Source: Methylobacterium sp. NMS14P
GTDB taxonomy: Bacteria; Pseudomonadota; Alphaproteobacteria; Rhizobiales; Beijerinckiaceae
Reading direction: 5' to 3'
NCBI RefSeq assembly: GCF_028583545.1
Contig: NZ_CP087107.1
Coordinates: 1-64,000, forward strand
Length of the DNA: 64,000 nucleotides
The notes beneath the pieces are model-generated. The model searched no databases. It saw only the letters and a program-made list of their open reading frames with translations, and was not told where the DNA came from. This document shows, one piece after another, positions 8,944-17,117 of this stretch (the stretch's first letter is position 1; each line of letters begins with the position of its first letter). Made by a program: the position numbers and the translations under genes.

Positions 8944-10551
8944 CTACATCCGGAACAGGCCGAAGCGGGTCTCAGGAATCGGCGCGTTGAGGCTCGCCGA
9001 GAGACCGAGCGCCAGGACGCGGCGCGTGTCCGCCGGGTCGATCACCCCGTCGTCCCAGAGCCGGGCGCTGGAATAGTAGGGGTGGCCCTGCTCCTCGTAC
9101 TGCGCCCGGATCGGCGCCTTGAACGCCGCCTCGTCCTCCGCCGACCACGTGCCGCCGCGGCCCTCGACACCGTCGCGCCGGACCGTGGCCAGGACCGAGG
9201 CGGCCTGCTCTCCGCCCATCACGCCGATCCTCGCGTTCGGCCACATCCAGAGGAAGCGCGGCCCGTAGGCCCGCCCGCACATGCCGTAATTGCCGGCCCC
9301 GAAGCTGCCGCCGATCAGGACGGTGAATTTCGGCACTGCGGCGGTGGCGACGGCGGTGACCATTTTGGCGCCGTCCTTGGCGATGCCGCCGGCCTCGTAG
9401 CGCCGGCCGACCATGAAGCCGGTGATGTTCTGGAGGAACACCAGGGGTACGCCGCGCTGGGCGCAGAGCTCGACGAAGTGGGCGCCCTTCAGGGCACTCT
9501 CCGAGAACAGGATGCCGTTGTTGGCGACGATCCCCACCGGGTAGCCCCAGATATGGGCGAAGCCGCAGACCAGGGTCTGGCCGTAGAGCCGCTTGAACTC
9601 GTCGAAGTCGCTGCCGTCCACCAGCCGGGCGATGACCTCGCGCACGTCGTAGGGCGTCCGGCGATCAGCCGGCACCGCCGCGTAGATCTCCTCGGCGGCG
9701 TAGCGCGGCGGCTCGGGTTTCCGCAGCGCGAGCGCGGGCCGCTTCACCGCGTTCAGGTTGGCCACGATGCGGCGGGCGATGCCGAGGGCGTGGGCGTCGG
9801 TCTCCGCCATGTGGTCGGTCACGCCCGAGGTGCGGCTGTGCACCTCCGCGCCCCCGAGCTCCTCGGCGCTGACCACCTCGCCGGTCGCGGCCTTCACCAG
9901 CGGCGGCCCGCCGAGGAAGACCGTGCCCTGGCCGCGGACGATGATCGACTCGTCGCACAGCGCCGGCACGTAGGCGCCGCCGGCGGTGCAGGAGCCCATC
10001 ACCACGGCGATCTGGGCGATCCCCTGCGCCGACATCGTGGCTTGGTTGTAGAAGATGCGCCCAAAATGGTCGCGGCCGGGGAAGACCTCGTCCTGGCTGG
10101 GCAGATGGGCGCCGCCGCTGTCGACCAGGTAGAGGCAGGGCAGCCGGTTCTGCTGCGCGATCTCCTGCGCCCGGAGGTGCTTCTGCACCGTCATCGGGAA
10201 GTAGGTGCCGCCCTTCACGGTCGCGTCGTTGGCGACGATCACGCACTCGCGCCCCGCGACGCGCCCGATGCCGGTGACGATCCCGGCCGAGGGCACCTCG
10301 CCGCCGTAGAGGCCGTGCCCGGCGAGCTGGCCGACCTCCAGGAAGGGCGAGAACGGGTCGATCAGCGCCCGGATCCGGTCCCGGGGCAGGAGCTTGCCGC
10401 GGGCGCGATGGCGCTCCCGCGCGGCCTCCCCGCCGCCGAGGCGGACGCGGTCGGCGGTCTCGCGCAGGTCCGCCACCAGGGCGCGCATGGCCTCGGCGTT
10501 GGCGCGGGCCTCGGGCGCGCGCGGATCCAGCGCGGATTCGATCACCGGCAC
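8944..10551 (-). CDS. liuB: Methylcrotonyl-CoA carboxylase, carboxyltransferase beta subunit
   Basis: This 535-residue carboxyltransferase moves CO2 from biotin on the alpha subunit to 3-methylcrotonyl-CoA. It has both crotonase-like halves. The N-terminal half carries [20 protein letters not shown] and [10 protein letters not shown], and the C-terminal half carries [19 protein letters not shown] and [17 protein letters not shown]. These are characteristic of methylcrotonyl/geranyl-CoA carboxylase beta subunits. The start is GTG at 10551; a second GTG two codons later is an alternative. It follows the dehydrogenase gene by 86 bp and precedes the hydratase gene by 10 bp. Geranyl-CoA carboxylase is the main alternative and is less likely because the surrounding set is liu rather than atu. 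Confidence 0.94.
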   Translation of the reverse strand: MPVIESALDPRAPEARANAEAMRALVADLRETADRVRLGGGEAARERHRARGKLLPRDRIRALIDPFSPFLEVGQLAGHGLYGGEVPSAGIVTGIGRVAGRECVIVANDATVKGGTYFPMTVQKHLRAQEIAQQNRLPCLYLVDSGGAHLPSQDEVFPGRDHFGRIFYNQATMSAQGIAQIAVVMGSCTAGGAYVPALCDESIIVRGQGTVFLGGPPLVKAATGEVVSAEELGGAEVHSRTSGVTDHMAETDAHALGIARRIVANLNAVKRPALALRKPEPPRYAAEEIYAAVPADRRTPYDVREVIARLVDGSDFDEFKRLYGQTLVCGFAHIWGYPVGIVANNGILFSESALKGAHFVELCAQRGVPLVFLQNITGFMVGRRYEAGGIAKDGAKMVTAVATAAVPKFTVLIGGSFGAGNYGMCGRAYGPRFLWMWPNARIGVMGGEQAASVLATVRRDGVEGRGGTWSAEDEAAFKAPIRAQYEEQGHPYYSSARLWDDGVIDPADTRRVLALGLSASLNAPIPETRFGLFRM

Positions 10552-10637
10552 GGTGCCCGTCCTCCCCGATCGCGCCGGCGCGGAGCGCCGCCGCAGGCCT
10601 CACGGAAGCTCCCGCGCGCGCCCATGCTCGCCTCCCC

Positions 10638-11807
10638 TCAGGCCGTCTCGGCGAACAGCTCGCGGCCGATCAGCATGCGCCGGATCTCGCTCGTCCCCGC
10701 GCCGATCTCGTAGAGCTTGGCGTCGCGCAGCAGGCGGCCGGTCGGGTAATCGTTGATGTAGCCGTTGCCCCCGAGCGCCTGGATCGCGTCGAGGGCCACG
10801 GCGGTCGCGCGCTCGGCCGCGAACAGGATCGCGCCCGCGGCGTCCCTGCGCGTCGCCCGCCCGCGGTCGCAGGCCCGCGCCACTGCGTAGACGTAGGCCC
10901 GGGCGGCGTTCGTCGCCGTGTACATGTCGGCGATCTTGCCCTGCATGAGCTGGAACTCGCCGATCGGCTGCCCGAACTGCCGGCGCTCGTGGAGGTAGGG
11001 CAGAACGACGTCGAGGCAGGCCCGCATGATGCCGAGCGGCCCGGCGGCCAGCACGGCGCGCTCGTAGTCGAGGCCCGACATCAGCACGCCGACGCCGCGC
11101 CCGACCGCGCCCAGCACGTTCTCCTCCGGCACCTCGCAGTCCCGGAAGACCAACTCGCAGGTGTTCGAGCCGCGCATGCCGAGCTTGTCGAGCTTCTGCG
11201 CGGTGGAGAAGCCGGGAGAACCCTTCTCGACCAGGAACGCCGTGATCCCCCGCGGGCCCGCCTCGGGATCCGTCTTGGCGTAGACCACCAGGACGTCGGC
11301 GTCGGGACCGTTGGTGATCCACATCTTGGTGCCGTTCAGGACGTAGCGGTCGCCGCGCCGGTCGGCGCGCAGCCGCATGGAGACGACGTCGCTGCCGGAG
11401 CCCGGCTCGGACATCGCGAGCGCGCCGACATGCTCCCCCGCGATCAACCGCGGCAGGTAGCGCCGCTTCTGCGCGTCGGTGCCGTTGCGGCGGATCTGGT
11501 TCACGCAGAGGTTGGAATGCGCGCCGTAGGACAGCCCGACCGAGGCCGAGGCCCGGCTGATCTCCTCCATGGCCACCGCGTGCTCGAGGTAGCCCATGCC
11601 GGCGCCGCCGTAGGTCTCCTCGACGGTGACGCCGAGCACGCCGAGGGCGCCGAGCTTGCGCCAGAGGTCCGCGGGAAACGCGTTGCTGGCATCGATCGCC
11701 GCCGCGCGGGGGGCGATCTCGGCGCGGGCGAAGCGCTCGACCTCGGCGCGCAGGGCGTCGGCCGTCTCGCCCAGGCCGAAGTCGAAATCCCGGAGGCCGA
11801 TGGGCAT
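10638..11807 (-). CDS. liuA: Isovaleryl-CoA dehydrogenase
   Basis: This 389-residue FAD enzyme of the acyl-CoA dehydrogenase family oxidises isovaleryl-CoA to 3-methylcrotonyl-CoA and passes electrons to ETF. Visible family motifs are [20 protein letters not shown], the FAD-binding [15 protein letters not shown] and [17 protein letters not shown], and the C-terminal [33 protein letters not shown] (quoted in parts). The glutamate in [14 protein letters not shown] sits where isovaleryl-CoA dehydrogenases place the catalytic base, unlike most family members, which supports the substrate call. ATG at 11807 is chosen because GAGGAG precedes it. It is the first gene of the operon and faces the regulator gene across two operator-like palindromes. 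Confidence 0.94.
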   Translation of the reverse strand: MPIGLRDFDFGLGETADALRAEVERFARAEIAPRAAAIDASNAFPADLWRKLGALGVLGVTVEETYGGAGMGYLEHAVAMEEISRASASVGLSYGAHSNLCVNQIRRNGTDAQKRRYLPRLIAGEHVGALAMSEPGSGSDVVSMRLRADRRGDRYVLNGTKMWITNGPDADVLVVYAKTDPEAGPRGITAFLVEKGSPGFSTAQKLDKLGMRGSNTCELVFRDCEVPEENVLGAVGRGVGVLMSGLDYERAVLAAGPLGIMRACLDVVLPYLHERRQFGQPIGEFQLMQGKIADMYTATNAARAYVYAVARACDRGRATRRDAAGAILFAAERATAVALDAIQALGGNGYINDYPTGRLLRDAKLYEIGAGTSEIRRMLIGRELFAETA

Positions 11808-11849
11808 CGCGCGTCTCCTCGCCTGAGAATCGGGCACTCGCCTCTTCGA

Positions 11850-11867
11850 AACGAACGTACGTTCGTT
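11850..11867. promoter_or_regulatory. Operator-like palindrome 1 (liu intergenic region)
   Basis: AACGAACGTACGTTCGTT is a perfect 18-bp palindrome in the gap between the divergent regulator (ATG at 11980) and liuA (ATG at 11807). Its core ACGAACGTACGTTCGT differs from the second palindrome only in the two central bases. Form and position fit binding of a TetR-type dimer, here to repress liuA. Confidence 0.8.
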
Positions 11868-11890
11868 AAACCGCGCTGGCAAGGCGATTT

Positions 11891-11906
11891 ACGAACGGCC
11901 GTTCGT
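11891..11906. promoter_or_regulatory. Operator-like palindrome 2 (liu intergenic region)
   Basis: ACGAACGGCCGTTCGT is a perfect 16-bp palindrome sharing the half-site ACGAACG with palindrome 1. The two centres are exactly 40 bp apart, nearly four helical turns, so two dimers would lie on roughly the same DNA face. It is nearer the regulator gene and may serve autoregulation. Confidence 0.8.
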
Positions 11907-11979
11907 TAACCTATAGCGGGTGCCGGCGTGGGCATTCCCCGGTGTTTGTTGCGCTCTGAACTGTCTTCGGAGTGTCTCT

Positions 11980-12582
11980 ATGGGTCGAACCGCCGGATCG
12001 AGCGGGCCGCGCACGGCCGCCGCCATCCGTCAGGCCGGGCTTCGGCTGATCTATCGCCACGGCTACGAGGCGATGACCCTGCGCGCCCTGGCTGCCGAGG
12101 TCGGGATCCAGGCGGCCTCGCTCTACAATCACATCCGCAGCAAGCAGGATCTGCTGTTCGACATCGTCCGCGACCACATGGAGACCTTGCTGGCGCGGAC
12201 CGACGCGGCGCTGGCGACGGCGTCCGGCGGCCCGACGGACCCTCTCCGCGCCTTCGTGGCCCACCACGTCACGTACCATCTCGAGAAGAGGCAGGAAGTC
12301 TTCGTCGCGAATTTCGAGCTGCGGTCGCTCGATCCGCCGCACTACGCGGCGATCGTCGCGCTGCGCCGTGCCTACGAAGACAGGCTGGTCGCGCTGCTCG
12401 ACCGCGGCGTCGACGCGGGCGAGCTGGACATTCGGGACACGCGCGTCGCCGGCTACGCGATGCTCGGCATGCTGACCAGCGCCTGCACGTGGTACCGGCC
12501 CGATGGCCGGATGACCAAGGCGGAGATCGTCGATCTGCACACCGACATGGCGCTGCACGGCTGCGTCCGGCGCCACCGATAG
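11980..12582 (+). CDS. TetR-family regulator, probable local regulator of the liu operon
   Basis: This 200-residue protein has a TetR-type N-terminal helix-turn-helix at about residues 25-60, with TLRALAAEVGIQAASLYNHI and KQDLLFDI. The C-terminal two-thirds is an all-alpha ligand-binding region that is not conserved enough to name the ligand. ATG at 11980 is chosen over upstream starts because CGGAG lies 8 bp before it and the helix-turn-helix begins soon after. It is transcribed away from liuA, and two palindromes lie in the gap. As I recall, a TetR-type regulator of liu genes (LiuQ) has been described in other proteobacteria. That the present gene is its counterpart is an inference, and the effector is probably an acyl-CoA intermediate. 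Confidence 0.87.
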   Translation: MGRTAGSSGPRTAAAIRQAGLRLIYRHGYEAMTLRALAAEVGIQAASLYNHIRSKQDLLFDIVRDHMETLLARTDAALATASGGPTDPLRAFVAHHVTYHLEKRQEVFVANFELRSLDPPHYAAIVALRRAYEDRLVALLDRGVDAGELDIRDTRVAGYAMLGMLTSACTWYRPDGRMTKAEIVDLHTDMALHGCVRRHR

Positions 12583-12837
12583 ATCGTGCCGCGCGAGCAC
12601 TGAAGGCTTCTGCGCGTTCACAGTGTCGGTTCATGTCCCCGACGGGCAGCCGGATCGCGAGGCCCGACTTCGACGCGGTCGTCGGCAAGCCCGAGTGCGG
12701 AGCGCGCGCGCGGTCCACGACCAGGTGCGGGCGCGGCTCCCTCCGCGGGCAAGCCGCGCCCCTGGCGGCGGACGCCTTGGCGTGGCGGACCGGTCCGGCC
12801 CGCGGCTATCCGGATCGTCCAGAGAGCGGTGGTCGGC

Positions 12838-13053
12838 TCAGATCAGGCCGCCGGGCGGTGCGGCGGTGAGGGTCCTGCCGGCCCGCGTGACGAGCTTGGC
12901 GAAGGCCAGCGCGGCCGCCGAAGCCTGGGCCTCCGAGGGGAAGGTGCGGTCCGATGTCAGGACCGGCATCTGCGTCGCATCGAGGAGCACCCAGGTCCAC
13001 AGACGGGTGTCGGTCGCGCGGATCTCGAAATGCATGGCGAACTCGTCGGGCAC
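12838..13053 (-). CDS. Small hypothetical protein (71 aa)
   Basis: I do not recognise this protein with confidence. The translation MHFEIRATDTRLWTWVLLDA continues with VLTSDRTFPSEAQASAAALAFAKLV. This strand-turn-strand-then-helix pattern recalls the small YegP/DUF1508 fold, but the match is weak. The frame opens with GTG at 13053, and an internal ATG at 13035 is equally plausible because GACGAG lies just before it. It stands alone, convergent with the TetR gene. Confidence 0.5.
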   Translation of the reverse strand: MPDEFAMHFEIRATDTRLWTWVLLDATQMPVLTSDRTFPSEAQASAAALAFAKLVTRAGRTLTAAPPGGLI

Positions 13054-13304
13054 TGGGACATGCCCGCACCATGCGCCGCGAAAAGGCCTGCCGCGTTAAG
13101 AGCTTGACTGGCGCAACAACCTGCGTCGCCCGCACCGGGATTGCCCCCGACATCCTCGCAGATCACAGGCGGAACCGCGTGCCAACTCGGGCGGATTCCG
13201 CCCCGGACGCCCCCGACTTGGCATGCCAGCTTGGCTTTATCCGACCATTCGATGTTACCCTCGCCGCGTCGGAGTGCTGTGCCGACGGTGTGAGCAGGAG
13301 CGAC

Positions 13305-13523
13305 ATGGTAGAGCGGTACCATTTCCGCCTGAGGGGCCCGAGCGAGGTCATCGAGGACGAGGAGGGCGTGCTGGCAAGCTCGATCGAGGTCGCGGTGGCC
13401 GAGGCGACGCAGCTGATCGCCGAGATGCACGCGCGGGGTGAGTTGCCCGATCCGGACGAACGCTGGTGCGTGGAGATCCACACCGCCGACGGCGTCGTGC
13501 TCCGCTCCCTTCAGCTGTACTGA
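13305..13523 (+). CDS. DUF6894-like small protein (72 aa)
   Basis: The protein begins MVERYHFRLRGPSEVIEDEE and continues with GVLASSIEVAVAEATQLIAEM and a final beta strand GVVLRSLQLY. This is the layout of the small DUF6894-type proteins that occur in many copies in Methylobacterium: an F-x-hydrophobic strand, an I-x-D-E-G turn, then an EA-rich helix. Their function is unknown. A good ribosome binding site (AGGAG) ends about 5 bp before the ATG at 13305. It is a single-gene unit. Confidence 0.72.
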   Translation: MVERYHFRLRGPSEVIEDEEGVLASSIEVAVAEATQLIAEMHARGELPDPDERWCVEIHTADGVVLRSLQLY

Positions 13524-14352
13524 GCACGGGCCAGAGGGCGCGGGAGCCTGCGCAGGATCCGGCGGATGTGCTCGCGGAGGATGAGTGCTTCGGGCGTCGG
13601 ACCGACATCCGGAGGCTCAGCCGATATCTCCGGATCACCCAGGACCGAGGCGTACATCGAGCTCTCCACGCTTTCCGCGAGCAGTAACCATCAACCTTAG
13701 CAAACCGTTGCGCGCATCATAAGTCAGGTTTCGCCCTACAGGATACGGCCCTTTCTACGCGGGCAGGGATGCCCCGCCCGAAAAATGATCCTGCACAATA
13801 ACGTCGATTTCAGTGTTCGATAATTCTCGCGCGCGCGTGTGGTGGAACTCACGACGCATTCGTCGAGAATAATCGGCGCAACGTCGGAGATGCATGCTCG
13901 CCGATCCAGAGAGAAGAGCGGCGTCGCACGGGCCCATGATCTTGCCGGAATCGCTCGAATGCCTGGCCGAACGCGGAGGCGATTCTCGGGATCTACGGTC
14001 GCGGCGTTCCCGAACGCCGCGATCGGCGGTCTCGAGGTTCGGACCGGCTCGGTCCGGCGGACGGGGACGCGGTCGAACACGATGTGGCCGGGCTCTGAGC
14101 CGGCAGCCCGCTCATCGTCGACCGTCGGGTCGCCGGTATCCTCCACCCGCGACGTGCCGCGCTCCAGATGCGCGCTCGCGCCGCGGCGGCGTCCGGACAG
14201 CGCGACGCGGCCCTGATCCAGGACCATGACCGACGGTTGCCGGGCCTCGCGCCTCCCGATCGCGCGGAGGTCCCGCGTGCCGACCGACCGCGCCGGTCGG
14301 AAATTCTGCGGCAACGCTGAAACAGGCGACCCGTCGGTGCATTTTCCGATGT
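13524..14352. other. Gene-poor stretch, 829 bp
   Basis: No gene could be supported. The stretch from about 13690 to 13900 is lower in GC than its surroundings. It contains a 46-codon minus-strand frame (ATG at 13895) with no recognisable features and no good ribosome binding site. The rest is open in several frames on both strands with arginine- and proline-rich translations, as expected of non-coding high-GC DNA. The promoter of the response regulator at 14353 should lie in the last 100 bases. Confidence 0.45.
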
Positions 14353-14721
14353 ATGTCAGGACCTCGCCCCATCGCCGTCCTCGCCGAGGACGAAGAGTTC
14401 AGCCGCCTCGTCGCAGCCGACATGCTGACGGCGTTGGGGTTCGAGGTGCTGGAGGCGGAACATGCCCACGGCGCGCTCGAGCATCTGGAGGCTTACGACG
14501 GGGCCGTCCTGCTCTACACCGACATCAACATGCCCGGCGCGATGGACGGCTGCGATCTGGCGCACACCGTCCGGGCACGCTGGCCGGAGACCCGGATCAT
14601 CGTCTGCTCGGGCTGCGACCCGCTCGAGGCGACGTTGCTGCCCGAGGAGGCCCACTTCATCGCCAAGCCCTGCGGGGAGAAACTGGTGCGCAGGGCGCTC
14701 AAGGCCCTGCACCTGCACTGA
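14353..14721 (+). CDS. Single-domain response regulator
   Basis: This 122-residue receiver domain has no output domain. The acidic residues are at 12-14 (EDE), the phospho-acceptor is Asp57 in LLYTDINMPG, the conserved threonine/serine position is filled by Ser86 in VCSG, and the conserved lysine is Lys105 in IAKPC. It is not adjacent to a kinase gene on the same strand; the nearest is the hybrid kinase at 17118. A 12-bp tandem repeat follows its stop codon directly. Confidence 0.85.
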   Translation: MSGPRPIAVLAEDEEFSRLVAADMLTALGFEVLEAEHAHGALEHLEAYDGAVLLYTDINMPGAMDGCDLAHTVRARWPETRIIVCSGCDPLEATLLPEEAHFIAKPCGEKLVRRALKALHLH

Positions 14722-14724
14722 GTG

Positions 14725-14769
14725 CGCTGCCGGGCACGCTGCCGGGCACGCTGCCGGGCACGCTGCCGG
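14725..14769. repeat. 12-bp tandem repeat, 3.75 copies
   Basis: The unit CGCTGCCGGGCA is repeated without mismatch at 14725, 14737 and 14749, with a 9-base partial copy from 14761. It lies between the stop of the response regulator (14721) and the stop of the convergent small gene (14777). The unit length is a multiple of three, but the repeat is outside both frames. Slippage-prone, so copy number may vary between strains. Confidence 0.9.
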
Positions 14770-14776
14770 CGCCCCC

Positions 14777-14986
14777 TCAGTTGGCGAGGAAGGCGGCCAA
14801 TCCGGCCAATCCCGACAGGGACGCGCGACTTTCCTCCAAGCACCGCGCGTTCAGGTCCGCGGCCAGGCCGTCGAGCTTGGCCTGGAGCAGGCTGATGCTC
14901 GTCGGGGACAGGGTGCCGGGGAGCAGGACGACCACGTCGCCTTCGTCGAGGTGTATCGTTTCGCGGATCGCAGCAGCATCAGCCAT
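14777..14986 (-). CDS. Small hypothetical protein (69 aa)
   Basis: I do not recognise this protein. The translation starts MADAAAIRETIHLDEGDVVV and continues LLPGTLSPTSISLLQAKLDG. The predicted form is one beta strand, an LSP turn, and a long amphipathic helix ending LAAFLAN. GTGGAGG lies 5-11 bp before the ATG at 14986, a strong ribosome binding site that supports a real gene. Convergent with the response regulator gene. Confidence 0.6.
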   Translation of the reverse strand: MADAAAIRETIHLDEGDVVVLLPGTLSPTSISLLQAKLDGLAADLNARCLEESRASLSGLAGLAAFLAN

Positions 14987-15286
14987 GGAAGCCTCCACCG
15001 GGAATATTGATCTCTCGGCCTGCCGGTAAGTTCTCACGGTCCGGGACAGCCGACCGTGCTGCGGCACACGCGCGCGAACACTGACCCGCGTGCGGAGCGA
15101 TCCGGAGCGATCCGCGTCGGCCAATCCTGCGGCTGCGCCGGGCCGAGAGCGCGCGCGCACGCCGTCGATCATCGCCGTGCAGGCCCCGTTCGACCGCGCC
15201 GGCGGACGCGCGGACGCGGATCTTGCCTCCCGCCGCCCGGCCACCGATGCTGCGGCGCCGCGCGCAACGTGCGATAGGAACGATCC

Positions 15287-16903
15287 ATGGAATCGATCGG
15301 TCGTGACCTGGGGGAGATGCAGCGCATCCCGCTCGCCGCATCGCACGTCGCCGCGCTTCGGGGCATCGGGGTCGAGACGCGCTACCCGGCCGGCACCTTT
15401 GTCGTGCGCGCCGGCGACCCGGCCGATCGCTTCTACTATGTCGAGGCCGGCGAGATCGAGGTGGTCAACCCGTTCACCGACGAGCGGCATCTGCCCTCGA
15501 CGCTCGGGCCGACCCAGTTCATGGGCGAGATCTCGTTCCTGAACGGCGGCGTCTGGTCGATGCCCATGCGGGCGAGCGCCGATACCGCCGTCATCGAGGT
15601 GCCGCGTCCGGCGATGCTGCGCCTGATGTCCGAGATCCCGGAGATGTCGGACATCATCATCACGGTCCTCGCCGCACGGCGACGGCGGCAGCTCGACTCG
15701 CACGACGGCACGCTGGTGCTCATCGGCGAGGACGACGATCGGAGCGTGCGGCGGATCGCGGAATTCGCGAGCCGCAACCGCCTTCCCTACAGGTCCCATC
15801 CGCTGGGCAGCCCGGAGGCGGCGAGCGTGGCCAGGAGCTGCGCGATCGCGCCCGAGCGGCCGGCGGTCATCTTCGGCCGGGGCGTCGTCGTGCCCGAGCC
15901 GACCCCCGCCAAGGTCGCGCGGCTGCTCGGCCTCGACTACGGCCTCGTCGACGACGAGGCCTTCGACGTCCTCATCGTGGGCGGTGGCCCGGCCGGGGTC
16001 GCTGCCGGCGTCTACGCGGGCGCCGAGGGGCTCGGCGCGCTGGTGATCGAGGACGTGGCGATCGGCGGTCAGGCCGGCACCTCGAGCCGGATCGAGAACT
16101 ACATGGGCTTTCCGACCGGCATCTCCGGGGCCGATCTCGTCTGGCGCGGGGAGGTCCAGGCGATGAAGTTCGGCACGCGGTTCGCGATGCCCCGGCGCGT
16201 GGCGAGGCTGGAGCGGCTCGCGGACGGATCGTTCTGCGCGACCTTCGACAACGGCCGGCGCGTCCGGGGCCGGGCCGTGGTCGTCGCGACCGGCGTCCAG
16301 TACCGGAGATTGCCGATCGCGCGCCTCGAGACGTTCGAGGGGGCCGGCGTCTACTACGCGGCGACCGAGATCGAGGCCCGCTACTGCCGGAATGCCGAGG
16401 CGATCATCATCGGCGGCGGCAACTCGGCGGGGCAGGCCGCGATGTATCTCAGCCGCTCCGCCCGGCACGTGCGCCTCCTCGTGCGCGGGCCGTCGCTCGC
16501 GAGCTCCATGTCGAGCTACCTGTCGAGCCGGCTGGAGGCGGAGCCGGCGATCACCGTCGAGTACGGCGCCGAACTCACCGCCCTGCACGGCGACGCGCGT
16601 CTCGAGGCGGTCACGATCCGCACCGTCGCGGATCAGACGACGCGCGCGGTCCCGACCTGTGCCGTGTTCGTCATGGTCGGGGCCGCCCCCAATACGGGCT
16701 GGCTCTCGGGACTCGTCGACCTCGATAGCCACGGATTCGTCCTGACCGGAAACACGATCGGCGCCAGTTCACCCTACGCGACGTCGCATCCCGGCATCTT
16801 CGCGGTCGGCGATGTTCGGGCCGGCTCCGTCAAGCGCGTCGCGGCCTCGGTCGGCGAGGGCTCGGTCGTGATCTCGAAGGTGTGGGAGCACATCCGGACA
16901 TAG
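15287..16903 (+). CDS. Cyclic-nucleotide-binding domain fused to a thioredoxin-reductase-like flavoprotein without redox cysteines
   Basis: This 538-residue protein has an N-terminal CAP/CNB domain (about residues 1-140, with ERHLPSTLGPTQFMGEISFL as the phosphate-binding-cassette region). A linker follows, then a two-dinucleotide-domain flavoprotein. The FAD motif VLIVGGGPAGVAAG is at about residue 228 and the NAD(P)H motif IIIGGGNSAGQAAMYL at about 373. Where thioredoxin reductases carry CATC, this protein reads AATE (about residue 359), so both catalytic cysteines are absent and it cannot reduce thioredoxin by the usual route. The second-FAD-site motif GIFAVGDVR is present, so a flavin is probably bound. 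AGGAA precedes the ATG. It may be a nucleotide-controlled NAD(P)H oxidoreductase; the acceptor is unknown. Confidence 0.85.
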   Translation: MESIGRDLGEMQRIPLAASHVAALRGIGVETRYPAGTFVVRAGDPADRFYYVEAGEIEVVNPFTDERHLPSTLGPTQFMGEISFLNGGVWSMPMRASADTAVIEVPRPAMLRLMSEIPEMSDIIITVLAARRRRQLDSHDGTLVLIGEDDDRSVRRIAEFASRNRLPYRSHPLGSPEAASVARSCAIAPERPAVIFGRGVVVPEPTPAKVARLLGLDYGLVDDEAFDVLIVGGGPAGVAAGVYAGAEGLGALVIEDVAIGGQAGTSSRIENYMGFPTGISGADLVWRGEVQAMKFGTRFAMPRRVARLERLADGSFCATFDNGRRVRGRAVVVATGVQYRRLPIARLETFEGAGVYYAATEIEARYCRNAEAIIIGGGNSAGQAAMYLSRSARHVRLLVRGPSLASSMSSYLSSRLEAEPAITVEYGAELTALHGDARLEAVTIRTVADQTTRAVPTCAVFVMVGAAPNTGWLSGLVDLDSHGFVLTGNTIGASSPYATSHPGIFAVGDVRAGSVKRVAASVGEGSVVISKVWEHIRT

Positions 16904-17117
16904 GGCACGTCTTCCGCGATCCGACGCGGTCGGCCGACACGAACAATGCCGCTTCGAAGAAGTTCTTCGGCCGCGACCCGCAATATTATTCTCTATCGGG
17001 TCGCTCGCGCGCGAGACCGAAAGTCCCGTTTCCGGTCGGCGCCCGGATTGTCGGGACGTCAACAGCGTCGCGTTAACCGCCGCGTGCGACGATCGGGCGT
17101 CCCGGGCCCGATGCATC

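Noticed and set aside
13755-13937. Small minus-strand frame of 46-60 codons in a lower-GC patch
   Set aside because: No ribosome binding site, no recognisable motif and no conserved neighbour; cannot be told from chance.
14725-14769. Tandem repeat considered as a CRISPR array
   Set aside because: Units of 12 bp are directly adjacent with no spacers.
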